From Spirochaetaceae bacterium (lineage in GTDB: Bacteria > Spirochaetota > Spirochaetia > Treponematales > Rectinemataceae): a stretch of 64,000 bases of DNA. Each line of letters starts with the position of its first letter. The first letter of the stretch is position 1. Of this stretch, positions 44,169-52,424 are shown in pieces. The stretch covers positions 1 to 64,000 of the forward strand of contig JANYKC010000002.1 of assembly GCA_025358255.1 (NCBI GenBank), given 5' to 3'. The notes under the pieces were generated by a model. That model did not search any database and was not told the DNA's origin. It saw nothing but the letters and a program-made list of their open reading frames with translations. Made by a program: the position numbers and the translations under genes.

Positions 44169-45554
44169 CTACATCCCGAGCCGCTTCAGGAGTTCGTCCG
44201 CCTTGGCACCGTATTTCTCGGGGGCGGCCTCCTTGGCCGCGGCAAGGAAGGTCTTGGCGTCCTGTGCGCGGTTCTGGGCGAAGGCGTTGACCCCGAGGGC
44301 ATAGTTCACCGTCGCGGCATCGCAGCCGAGCTGGAGGGCGCTTCGATAATCGTATTCGGCGAGGCTGTAGTCACCTGCCATATAGGCGATCAGGCCTAGG
44401 TAGTAGGCGGGGACATAGGATGTCGCATCCATCTCCGCGGCCGCCTCGAAGGAGGCCTGGGCCCTGTCATAGGCCTTGTCACCATAGGCGGCGACCCCGT
44501 CCGAAAGGAGCTCGCCGAAGGTCTTCCGCTCGTCGAGATAGGCGAGGAAGGCCTCTTCCAGGTTTTCCTTGCCGTACCAGATATCGACGAGGCTTGCGAT
44601 CACGCCCTGGTTGACCCCGAGCAATGCGTCTTTCCGGAGGGACGAGATGGAGTCCCACAGAAGGCGGTTGTAGTCGCGATTATCGGTATTGAGGAGAAAG
44701 GAAGCGAAAGCCCAGGCTTCCGGATAGAAGACCTCGAGATTGGCGCGGGAATCATCCATGGAGACCGTGAGGAGCTTGTCGAGGGGCAAGAAGGATTTCC
44801 TGGAGGCAAGGGCCTTGGACGTCTCGAGCCAGGCGAGGTTTTCCGGGAAACTGAAGGACTTCGCTTCGCCGTCCCAGCGCGCGGTCTCGAAGAAAACCGC
44901 GAAACCGTCCCGCATCCACAAAGGGGGATTCTTCACGAAAGCCTTGAGATACTGGACAAAAGCCTGATGGGCGAGGCTTGAGGCCGCGGAATCGTCGTCC
45001 TTAGAAAAGAGGACGAGTTCGGACCGCTCTGGATTCGTGTAGTGGAGATAGACGAAATCGTCCTTTGTCTGGCCCGCTACCTGGGTCAGATAAGCATCGA
45101 AGCCGACCTTTCCCTTGAACTCCCTGACATGGAGCTTGGCGGGAAGAAGGGATTCCTCGAAATGGAAGACGCTCGCATACAAGTCGAAAAGGGCTTCGAG
45201 GCGACCGTCGAGCTCTGCCGCCCTTTCGGCGCCGGCCTCCGAAAACACGATGTAGCGCGAGCTTTCGGTCTTGGCCATATCCGACATGGCCGGCTTCACT
45301 GCGGAGACCGTCGCGACAGTAGTCGGCGTCGCGACAGTAGTCGGCGTCGCATTGGCGGGCGCCGCGGTGGCCGCAGGCGGGGTGCTGTCAGCAGGCGCGG
45401 CGGCGGGCGCATCAGTTGCGGGAGCGACAGCAGCCGGCGCGGTCGCGGTCGCGGGCGAGGCGGCCGCCGGGTTGGGCGCTGCCGTGGAAGCTTGTGCGAC
45501 CGACATGGAAGCGGCGAGAAGGACGACGGCGATGGCGGCGATCATCTTCTTCAT
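44169..45554 (-). CDS. secreted TPR protein with degenerate MA-peptidase-like domain
   Basis: 461 residues. Signal peptide MKKMIAAIAVVLLAASMSVAQA, then a low-complexity Ala/Pro/Thr region (~21-90), including two 18-bp tandem repeats (VATPTT). The middle (~100-330) resembles the gluzincin/DUF1570-type fold: VYLHYTNPERSELVLF then LAHQAFVQYLKAFVKNPPLWMRDGFAVFFE. The HExxH zinc motif reads HQAFV here, so proteolysis is probably lost. The C-terminus has TPRs (AYDRAQASFEAAAEMD, DYSLAEYDYRSALQLG). Periplasmic scaffold is the likeliest role. Confidence 0.7.
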   Translation of the reverse strand: MKKMIAAIAVVLLAASMSVAQASTAAPNPAAASPATATAPAAVAPATDAPAAAPADSTPPAATAAPANATPTTVATPTTVATVSAVKPAMSDMAKTESSRYIVFSEAGAERAAELDGRLEALFDLYASVFHFEESLLPAKLHVREFKGKVGFDAYLTQVAGQTKDDFVYLHYTNPERSELVLFSKDDDSAASSLAHQAFVQYLKAFVKNPPLWMRDGFAVFFETARWDGEAKSFSFPENLAWLETSKALASRKSFLPLDKLLTVSMDDSRANLEVFYPEAWAFASFLLNTDNRDYNRLLWDSISSLRKDALLGVNQGVIASLVDIWYGKENLEEAFLAYLDERKTFGELLSDGVAAYGDKAYDRAQASFEAAAEMDATSYVPAYYLGLIAYMAGDYSLAEYDYRSALQLGCDAATVNYALGVNAFAQNRAQDAKTFLAAAKEAAPEKYGAKADELLKRLGM

Positions 45555-45629
45555 GGTTTCCCCCTGATACTCTCTGACGCGATAATAGTAGCTCCCGAAA
45601 GCCCGGCTGTCAAACTGAAGGTATGACGC

Positions 45630-46502
45630 CTAACCTTTGCGCGGCCCAAAACGGTCAATGACAATGTTCACTTCCTCGATGAGGATGCCGGCGAAGCGCT
45701 CGATGTTCTCGATGATGTATTCCTGGAGGGCCCGGGCGTTGGACGCCAGACGGGTCCCGAAGGGCACCTCGAGGACCACAGTGAGCCGATAGCCCTGGGT
45801 ATCCGCGCTCACGGTGAGCTTGCGCACACGGACGGTGTCGTCGAACTCGTCGATGCAATGGATGACCATCTGGGACAAGGCGGCTTCGGAGATGGAGACG
45901 CGGCCACGCTTGGAGTATTCGGGCCTGACCACGGATTTCTCGTAAAGCCTCGACCTGGCCGGGGCTGCGCCGAAGTTCTTCTTGAGGAAGACGCGGATCG
46001 AATCATAGAAAATTGAGGGGTAATTGCGCCGGATCTCGAGGGCGGGGACGGGGATGACGTGCTTGCCCTCGACCTTGCGCGAGCGGACGGCCTTGGCTAT
46101 CTCTTCCTGGCTGGCTATGTCCTCGATCTTGATGACCTTCACGGGATGGGGTATCTGGAGCCGGTCACAGATCCTCGTGGTCATCCGTTCCGAGGTGCCG
46201 ATGATGAGGATTTTCCGGAAGCGTTCCCGCTGCAGCGCCTTCGCGACCTCGTCGCGATGGGCCTTCTCGTGGAACAGCGCTGTCTTCACGGCCGACATGT
46301 AGAGCTGTTCCTTCTTGGCCGACTTGCCCGCGATGATGCCGTCGCCACGGATGAGGAGTCCGTCGTCGATGATCATCTCGATGCCGTACTTCTGCGCCAC
46401 GAGTTTCGCGCGGAAGCTCTTTCCGGTGCCGCTCTCCCCGACCAGGGCATAGACGCGGACACCTCGCGCGAGCCAAAAGGCTTCGCTGAACAGCCGTAAC
46501 AT
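45630..46502 (-). CDS. P-loop ATPase fused to an Asp23/Gls24-like domain
   Basis: 290 residues. Walker A GESGTGKS at 22-29 and a Walker-B-like ILIIGTSER near 100 form a small nucleotide-binding domain (~15-140). After a spacer, ~197-290 match the Asp23/Gls24 (DUF322) fold: GRVSISEAALSQMVIHCIDE, TVSADTQGYRLTVVLEVPFG and the closing ALQEYIIENIERFAGILIEEVNIVI. Asp23 proteins usually act alone near the membrane in Gram-positives; the ATPase fusion is uncommon. It diverges from the flagellar operon that starts ~160 bases to the right. Confidence 0.85.
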   Translation of the reverse strand: MLRLFSEAFWLARGVRVYALVGESGTGKSFRAKLVAQKYGIEMIIDDGLLIRGDGIIAGKSAKKEQLYMSAVKTALFHEKAHRDEVAKALQRERFRKILIIGTSERMTTRICDRLQIPHPVKVIKIEDIASQEEIAKAVRSRKVEGKHVIPVPALEIRRNYPSIFYDSIRVFLKKNFGAAPARSRLYEKSVVRPEYSKRGRVSISEAALSQMVIHCIDEFDDTVRVRKLTVSADTQGYRLTVVLEVPFGTRLASNARALQEYIIENIERFAGILIEEVNIVIDRFGPRKG

Positions 46503-46664
46503 GGGCTCAAACTATACCCGCAACACGCCCGGGGAAGCAATCACGCTTCCGTGCAAAGGCGAAACCGGCACATGGGGGAACGAAGCCGCCTCAGGGGGGC
46601 TGCGATGGAATTCGCTAACTTGGCCCCTCGGGACCGCCGATCAATAAGCGAAGGAGTGTGGAGT

Positions 46665-47162
46665 ATGCTGTCTTTGGTTTATGTGGGCGCCCTTGTCGCC
46701 GCGATGGAAAACGAAATCGCCTGCCTCGAGGCCTATGTCGAAGGCCAGAAAGCGTTCGCCCAGGCCCTGAAGGACCGCGACTGGCCCATCCTACAGTCCA
46801 CCATGGACAAGCTCGAAACGCTTTCCCGCGACCTCGCCTCTGTCGAGGAAGTCCGCGCAGGGGCGGAAGCAATGCTGAAAGCGGAAACCGAGTGCATGGA
46901 ACAGGGCTTCTACCGCCTGGCGCTCAAGGTGCAGGAGCCGGAACGCACCTCCCTCACCGACCTGTACCGCAGGCTCAAGATAGCCGCCATGCGCGCGAAA
47001 TTCGAGAACGGGGCTTCCGGCGACTACGCCGAAGGCAGCCGCGTCATGCTCGGCGCCGTTCTTGAGGAGCTTTTCCCCGAGAAAAAAGGCCGTATCTACG
47101 GCCGTTCAGGCCACGCCGTGCCGGCCGGACACGACGCCCTCCTCCTCAATACGGCCCTTTAG
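46665..47162 (+). CDS. flgN: FlgN-type flagellar export chaperone
   Basis: 165 residues from ATG 46665 with AAGGAG upstream (a GTG at 46656 lies too close to it). Entirely helical, acidic and coiled-coil prone (ALVAAMENEIACLEAYVEGQK, then TMDKLETLSRDLASVEEVRA). Sequence identity in this family is low; the call rests on length, helix pattern and position directly ahead of flgK and flgL, whose products FlgN delivers to the export gate. The only other gene in the gap upstream is divergent, so this is the operon head. Confidence 0.75.
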   Translation: MLSLVYVGALVAAMENEIACLEAYVEGQKAFAQALKDRDWPILQSTMDKLETLSRDLASVEEVRAGAEAMLKAETECMEQGFYRLALKVQEPERTSLTDLYRRLKIAAMRAKFENGASGDYAEGSRVMLGAVLEELFPEKKGRIYGRSGHAVPAGHDALLLNTAL

Positions 47163-47181
47163 AAAGCAAGGAGAGCATACC

Positions 47182-49080
47182 GTGCAGTCAACTTTCGCCG
47201 GACTTGAGATCGCCAAGCGGGGCCTCGCGGCCCACAACCAGGCCCTCCTCACCATCGGCCACAACCTCACCAACGCCTCGACCGAGGGCTATTCACGCCA
47301 AAGGGTGGAGTTCTCCGAGATGGATCCCCTCTATGCGCCGTCCTTGAACCGTGAGGAAACGCCGGGACAGATCGGGCAGGGCGTCGTGGTTTCGAGGATC
47401 GAGCGCGTCAGGGACGACCTTGTCCACGGCCGCATCGTGGCCGAAACCGGACTCCAGGGCTATTGGAGCACGCGGGACAGCTATATAGCTCAGCTGGAGA
47501 AGACCGTCAACGAGCCCTCCGACTCCTCGGTCAGGACCCTCATGGACAAGTTCTGGGATTCCTGGCAGGAGCTCTCCCTCCGCCCCGGCGAGCTGCCGGC
47601 GCGCGAAGCGGTCCTCTCGAGGGGTGGCGCCCTCACCGAAGGCATCCGCGACCGATACCGCAGGCTCTCGGACCTGGGCTCGACCCTCGACGGCGACATC
47701 CGCGGACAGGCCAGGCAGGTCAACGACCTCGCCAAGCGCATAGCCGAGCTCAACAACGAGATCCAGAAATCCAAGGCCCTCGGGGACAGCCCCAACGACC
47801 TCATGGACCAGCGCGACCTCCTCGTGGAAAAGCTCGGCACCATCGTCCCGGTGACGGTGGACCAGCGTGACAAGGACGAGTTCATGATCCATATCGAGGG
47901 CCTCATCCTCGTGCAGGGCAAGGAATCGCGAAGCTTCGAGATGGGCAAGCCCGACGCCGAAGGATATGCGACTCCCATCTGGGCTGACACAAAGCAGGCC
48001 ACGGCCTTCAAGGGCGGGAGCCTCGGTGCCCTCGTGGAGCTCCGCGACAAGGACCTCCGCGAAGCCGTGAACAGCCTCGACACGATGGCCCTTTCGTTCT
48101 CAGACCTCGTGAACGAGACACACAGGGCAGGCTACGGCTCCAACGGCAAGACCGGCCTCGACTTCTTCAAGGAATGGCCCTTCATCAACAACCTGGCCGG
48201 GAATTACGACGCCAACGGCGACGGCGCCTACGACTCCACCTGGCTCTATCGCATGACGGGCGGCAACAGCCTCTCCGCCCAGGAGCAGGTGGGACTCCGC
48301 GGCAGCATCACCCTTTCCGGCCCCGCGGCGCCGATCGAGATACAGTACTTCCCGACCGATACCGTCGCCGACGTCGTGGGCAGGATCAACAGCTCCGGCG
48401 CCGAGGTCACGGCGCGGCTCGATCGCGACGGCAGGCTCCAGCTCCGAGCCACACCGGCGGCGGACCGCGGGAACCCCTCTTTCGTGATCCGCCATGTCGA
48501 GGATTCGGGACAGTTCCTCGGCGGATACGCCGGCATCCTCAAGGGAAGCGGTCCGGCAAGCGCCTTCGACTGGGCCAAGGCAGACGCGGTCAACAGCCTC
48601 CGCGTCGCCACCGCAGGCGCCGATGGCGGCAAAGGCCTCGAGTACGCCACCGCCCCCCTCTCCCACCCTTCGGGCTGGCTCGACGTGGCTGCCTACATCA
48701 AGAGCGACCCCGGCAACATAGCCGCGGGCTTCGGCAAGAACGGCAAGAGCGCCGATGCCGGTGACGGCAGCGCGGCCCTCGCCATCGGAAAGCTCCGGAC
48801 CGAGCCCGTCATGGTCGGATCCCTGCGGACCTTCGACGACCACTTCGCCGAGGAAGTCGCGCGGATAGGCCTCAAGGGCGAAGAGGCGGGAAGGGCCGCC
48901 GAGAGCCATGCCCGCATCGGGAAGGAGCTCCACGACCTTCAGTCCTCCCTCTCCGGCGTCAACATGGACGAGGAGCTCGCGAACATGATCAAGTTCCAGC
49001 ATGGCTACGCGGCCGCAGCCAAGTTCGCGACCGTCATCGACCAGATGCTCCAGACGATCATCAACAAACTGGGAGCGTGA
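47182..49080 (+). CDS. flgK: flagellar hook-associated protein 1
   Basis: 632 residues from GTG 47182 (AAGGAGAG upstream). The N-terminal rod-family helix is clear: TFAGLEIAKRGLAAHNQALL then GHNLTNASTEGYSRQRV. The C-terminal helix INMDEELANMIKFQHGYAAA-type segment (here VNMDEELANMIKFQHGYAAA) pairs with it. The middle (~280-520) is a variable D2/D3 region. FlgK joins hook and filament. Followed by flgL after five bases. Confidence 0.95.
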   Translation: MQSTFAGLEIAKRGLAAHNQALLTIGHNLTNASTEGYSRQRVEFSEMDPLYAPSLNREETPGQIGQGVVVSRIERVRDDLVHGRIVAETGLQGYWSTRDSYIAQLEKTVNEPSDSSVRTLMDKFWDSWQELSLRPGELPAREAVLSRGGALTEGIRDRYRRLSDLGSTLDGDIRGQARQVNDLAKRIAELNNEIQKSKALGDSPNDLMDQRDLLVEKLGTIVPVTVDQRDKDEFMIHIEGLILVQGKESRSFEMGKPDAEGYATPIWADTKQATAFKGGSLGALVELRDKDLREAVNSLDTMALSFSDLVNETHRAGYGSNGKTGLDFFKEWPFINNLAGNYDANGDGAYDSTWLYRMTGGNSLSAQEQVGLRGSITLSGPAAPIEIQYFPTDTVADVVGRINSSGAEVTARLDRDGRLQLRATPAADRGNPSFVIRHVEDSGQFLGGYAGILKGSGPASAFDWAKADAVNSLRVATAGADGGKGLEYATAPLSHPSGWLDVAAYIKSDPGNIAAGFGKNGKSADAGDGSAALAIGKLRTEPVMVGSLRTFDDHFAEEVARIGLKGEEAGRAAESHARIGKELHDLQSSLSGVNMDEELANMIKFQHGYAAAAKFATVIDQMLQTIINKLGA

Positions 49081-49085
49081 CAAAG

Positions 49086-50354
49086 ATGAACCGCGTCAGC
49101 ACCGACCAGATGAACAATGACATGCAGTTCTGGCTCCGCCGGACCGAGCAGAGCATGTCCTCGATGGAAAACCGCATGGCCCGCCAGGAGAAGTTCCAGA
49201 ACCTCCGCGACGACCCCTTGGGCGCGGCGCGGGCCGTCCGCTACGACTCCGTCCTCCAGCGCCTGCAGCGCTACGATAAGAACGCCGCCGGCGCGGCGGA
49301 CCTGTACAAGGTCTCCGAGACCTATGTGCGGCAATCCCTGGACATCACCCAGCGCCTGCGCGAGATAGCCGTCCAAGGCGCGAACGGCGTGTACAGCAAG
49401 GACGACCAGAAATTCATGGCCGCCGAGGTGGACGAACTCATGAGCGAGCTCGCGAGCCTGGCCAACGCCCAGGGGCCCGACGGCTCCTACCTCTTCTCGG
49501 GGAGCAAGCTCCAGACCGAACCCTTCCGCGTGATCCGCGGCATGGCGTCCGGGGGCGGACGCGAGGTCATCACCGGCGTCATGTACCTCGGTGACCTCGG
49601 CGGCCCTGAGTCGCAGGTGGCCCAGGATTCGACCATCCCCTTGAACCAGCCAGGTTCGGACATATTTTGGGCGGAGAACCAGGAAGCCATCGCCAATGCC
49701 GACGGCCGCGACTGGCGCGCCATGGGCGATTCGAGGATAGCCATAGACGGCCAGGCCATCCAGATAAAGGCCGGCGATACCATTTATGCCCTCGCCGCGA
49801 AAATCAACGAATCGGGAGCCGCGGTCAAGGCGACGATCGACCCGAGGACCTTCGCCATCTCGCTCCAGACCACCCTCCCCCACCAGATGCGGATAGAAGA
49901 GCTCGTGGGAGGTGCGCCCGGCTCCGTGGCAACGGCGAAGCCCCTGCAGGAGCTCGGCCTCCTTGCCGCCAGCGGCCTTCCCCCGGACAACTTCGCTGCC
50001 AGCGCGCGCGTCACCGGGGGCTCCCTCTTCGACGTGGCCATCCGGCTTCGCGATTCGCTCAACCGTGGAGACGTGCTCGAGACCGGCGGCCTCGCCCTTG
50101 AAGGGCTGGACGCCGGCATCAACAACCTGAACCGCCGCGTCGCGGAGCTCGGCTCGCGGAGCGAAAGGCTGCAGACCGTGATGGCAAGGCTCAGCCGTGA
50201 GATACCCGACACGACCCAGCTCCTCTCGAACGAAAGGGACCTTGACGTGACACAGGCGATCACGGACTACAAGATGCTCGAGTATGCGCACAAGGCATCG
50301 CTTGGCTTCGCGGGAAAGCTCTTCCCGCAGACGCTCCTTGACTTCCTGCGCTGA
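49086..50354 (+). CDS. flgL: flagellar hook-associated protein 3
   Basis: 422 residues from ATG 49086. Flagellin-type N-terminus (MNRVSTDQMNNDMQFWLRRT) and C-terminal coiled coil (TQAITDYKMLEYAHKASLGF) with the family's LFSGSKLQTEPF segment. FlgL sits between FlgK and the flagellin filament. Reads on to fliW after 25 bases. Confidence 0.95.
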   Translation: MNRVSTDQMNNDMQFWLRRTEQSMSSMENRMARQEKFQNLRDDPLGAARAVRYDSVLQRLQRYDKNAAGAADLYKVSETYVRQSLDITQRLREIAVQGANGVYSKDDQKFMAAEVDELMSELASLANAQGPDGSYLFSGSKLQTEPFRVIRGMASGGGREVITGVMYLGDLGGPESQVAQDSTIPLNQPGSDIFWAENQEAIANADGRDWRAMGDSRIAIDGQAIQIKAGDTIYALAAKINESGAAVKATIDPRTFAISLQTTLPHQMRIEELVGGAPGSVATAKPLQELGLLAASGLPPDNFAASARVTGGSLFDVAIRLRDSLNRGDVLETGGLALEGLDAGINNLNRRVAELGSRSERLQTVMARLSREIPDTTQLLSNERDLDVTQAITDYKMLEYAHKASLGFAGKLFPQTLLDFLR

Positions 50355-50379
50355 CGCCCGCCATAGTGGGAAGGAAACC

Positions 50380-50820
50380 ATGAAAGTCAACACAAGAGCA
50401 TACGGGGAAGTCGAAGTGGACGAAAGGCAGCGGGTGAATTTCCCGGGCGGCCTCCTCGGCTTCGAGAAATTCACGGACTACGTCCTCATGGACGCCAGGC
50501 AGAAGCCCTTCATCTACCTCCAGTCGCTTGAGGTGCCGGAGCTTGCCTTCATCCTCATCGACCCCTTCCTTTTCAGGCCCGACTACGCCCTCGACATGAG
50601 CGACGAGGTCCTCGAGGACATCGGGGTGGAGGCTCCAGCCGACGCGGTGATCTTCTCCATCGTCACCGCGCCCGCCGACGGCACCGCGATCACGGCCAAC
50701 CTCATGGGTCCGGTCATCATCAGCAAGTCGAGCCGCAAGGGTATGCAGGCCGTCCTCGCGGACCCCAGGTGGCGCGTCAAACACGACATCATGGCCGAAA
50801 TGGCCGCCGCAAGGAAGTGA
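50380..50820 (+). CDS. fliW: flagellar assembly factor FliW
   Basis: 146 residues from ATG 50380 (GGGAAGGAAACC). Beta-rich FliW family: INFPGGLLGFE-like VNFPGGLLGFEKFTDYVLMD, PFIYLQSLEVPELAFILIDP, VIFSIVTAPADGTAITANL. FliW binds either flagellin or CsrA, releasing or blocking CsrA and so matching flagellin translation to export. csrA follows after four bases. Confidence 0.96.
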   Translation: MKVNTRAYGEVEVDERQRVNFPGGLLGFEKFTDYVLMDARQKPFIYLQSLEVPELAFILIDPFLFRPDYALDMSDEVLEDIGVEAPADAVIFSIVTAPADGTAITANLMGPVIISKSSRKGMQAVLADPRWRVKHDIMAEMAAARK

Positions 50821-50824
50821 CGCC

Positions 50825-51052
50825 ATGCTCATACTTTCCCGGCGGGTCAACGAGAAAATAGTCATCGGCGACAATGTGGTGGTCTCCGTCATCGAAGTGC
50901 GGGGGGACCAGGTGAAGATCGGCATCGACGCGCCGAAGACGGTCAAGGTATTCCGGCAGGAGGTCTTCGACGCCATCCAGAGCGAAAACCGCCGGGCCGC
51001 CGCGACCAGCGCCGACGATCTTCCGGTGATCGAGATCCCGGGGAAGCTGTAA
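50825..51052 (+). CDS. csrA: carbon storage/translation regulator CsrA
   Basis: 75 residues. Textbook CsrA: MLILSRRVNEKIVIGDNVVVS then VKIGIDAPKTVKVFRQEV, with the RNA-binding LTRR-like and VHR-like edges as LSRRV and FRQEV. It blocks ribosome access on mRNAs carrying GGA loops. Its operon with fliW is the known antagonist pair controlling flagellin synthesis. Confidence 0.98.
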   Translation: MLILSRRVNEKIVIGDNVVVSVIEVRGDQVKIGIDAPKTVKVFRQEVFDAIQSENRRAAATSADDLPVIEIPGKL

Positions 51053-51088
51053 GGCGCCCGCTCCGGCGCTTCCCAAGACCGGTAACGC

Positions 51089-51132
51089 GTTGTGCGATCC
51101 CACCAAAGCGTGGCATCGCACAACTTTTTTTT
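51089..51132 (+). terminator. rho-independent terminator of the flagellar operon
   Basis: Stem GTTGTGCGAT..CCAC/GTGG..ATCGCACAAC followed by T8. Confidence 0.95.
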
Positions 51133-51133
51133 G

Positions 51134-52273
51134 CTATTCGCCTTCCACGGGGGTTTCGTCCGGGCCGCGGGCGGCAGTCATGCCGCGGGCGGCATGCACG
51201 ATCATGGAGTACTCCCGCAGGAAGCGCGGGGCGATCTCGCCACGTCCCCCGGCGGCCTCCAGGTCCGAAGGCAGGAAAAACCGGCCCTCTGAGCCCTCGT
51301 CCGCCGATAGCGCGAAGGGACCGCCGTAGGGCAGGTAAAAGACGAAGACCAGTTCACTCTGGCCATCCTCGTCCCGGCGGTAGCGCAGCGCGCCTTGGGG
51401 AGAGCTTCCGCCGGCCTCGAGGGTGAGCGGCGCTACGCCGAGGGATTCGCGGATGCCGCGGGAGAGGGCGGCGGCAAGGTCCTCGCCGAGCTCCACATGC
51501 CGGGTGAGGGTCGCATCCCAGGCCCCTCCCGCTGCATGGCGCCGGAGGTAGACGGCTCCCCTGCCGTCCACGGCCATGAGGCGCAGCGCGGGATGGAGGA
51601 CACCTTCCCCCGCATGGCAGATGCGCTCGGGCGCCTGCCCGACGACGGCGCCATCCCCATCCACCACCGGCAGCAATCTCTCTCCCTTGGAGGCACCGAG
51701 GTCGGAACGGAGCTTACGGCCCTTCCATCTCGCAGCGACGAATTCCCCGAGCACGACAGCTCCGAAAAGGAGATAAAGCAGGACCCCGGATATGAAGCCC
51801 CACGCGGCGGCAGAAAGGAACAAGGCGGCCCAGACCGTGAGCAGGGCATGGAAGCCAAGGGCGGCTAGCATGGCGATGAGGCTCTTCCGCATGGCCGGGA
51901 TGGCAGCCGCCGGCATCTCGATGCCGCGCAACTGCCTCTCCATCCAGGACCTGAGGTAGGTCGGAGGCAGGACGAGGAAGAGGGCGAAGGAGGACGCGAA
52001 GACCAGCTCGACAAAGGCGGGCTTGAGCTTGAAAAACAGGTCATTGCCGCTCAGGATCGAAACCGCGCCTACGAGGACGAGGAGGAGGGTGTCGGCGGCG
52101 ACGAAGGGGTCGGGCTTTCGGTCGCGTATGAGGATGACGGCGAATTCCACGACACCGACGCCCACACCGACCGCAAGGCCGATGGCCTCGCCGAGGAAGG
52201 AGACGGCCGCCACGTAGACAATGAGGGGGAGAAGGCCGGGAAGGAGGGACTTGAGCATCCGTGATAGGTTCAT
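51134..52273 (-). CDS. YciB (septation protein A)-like membrane domain fused to a Nudix domain
   Basis: 379 residues from ATG 52273. The N-terminal ~190 have about five membrane helices and the YciB/IspZ pattern: PLIVYVAAVSFLGEAIGLAV, RKPDPFVAADTLLLVLVGAV and FFKLKPAFVELVFASSFALF. The C-terminal ~170 are an isopentenyl-isomerase-like Nudix fold (AVYLRRHAAGGAWDATLTRHV, LGEDLAAALSRGIRESLGV). The Nudix box is degenerate: the first Gly is Arg, and the REUxEE core reads RGIRES, so catalysis is doubtful. Divergent from the phosphohexomutase gene. Confidence 0.8.
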   Translation of the reverse strand: MNLSRMLKSLLPGLLPLIVYVAAVSFLGEAIGLAVGVGVGVVEFAVILIRDRKPDPFVAADTLLLVLVGAVSILSGNDLFFKLKPAFVELVFASSFALFLVLPPTYLRSWMERQLRGIEMPAAAIPAMRKSLIAMLAALGFHALLTVWAALFLSAAAWGFISGVLLYLLFGAVVLGEFVAARWKGRKLRSDLGASKGERLLPVVDGDGAVVGQAPERICHAGEGVLHPALRLMAVDGRGAVYLRRHAAGGAWDATLTRHVELGEDLAAALSRGIRESLGVAPLTLEAGGSSPQGALRYRRDEDGQSELVFVFYLPYGGPFALSADEGSEGRFFLPSDLEAAGGRGEIAPRFLREYSMIVHAARGMTAARGPDETPVEGE

Positions 52274-52424
52274 GGGCTTGTACGATAGCGATCTTTCGGC
52301 CGCCGGCACAAGGCCGTCGCGGCGGTGCCGGGACCCGGCTTCATGGGCCGCCCGGCTTCCGCGAATGGCCGTCCCTGTGCTACTGTCGGAATTTGGAATA
52401 AGGCATGGGCAGGGGGGGATCAGG

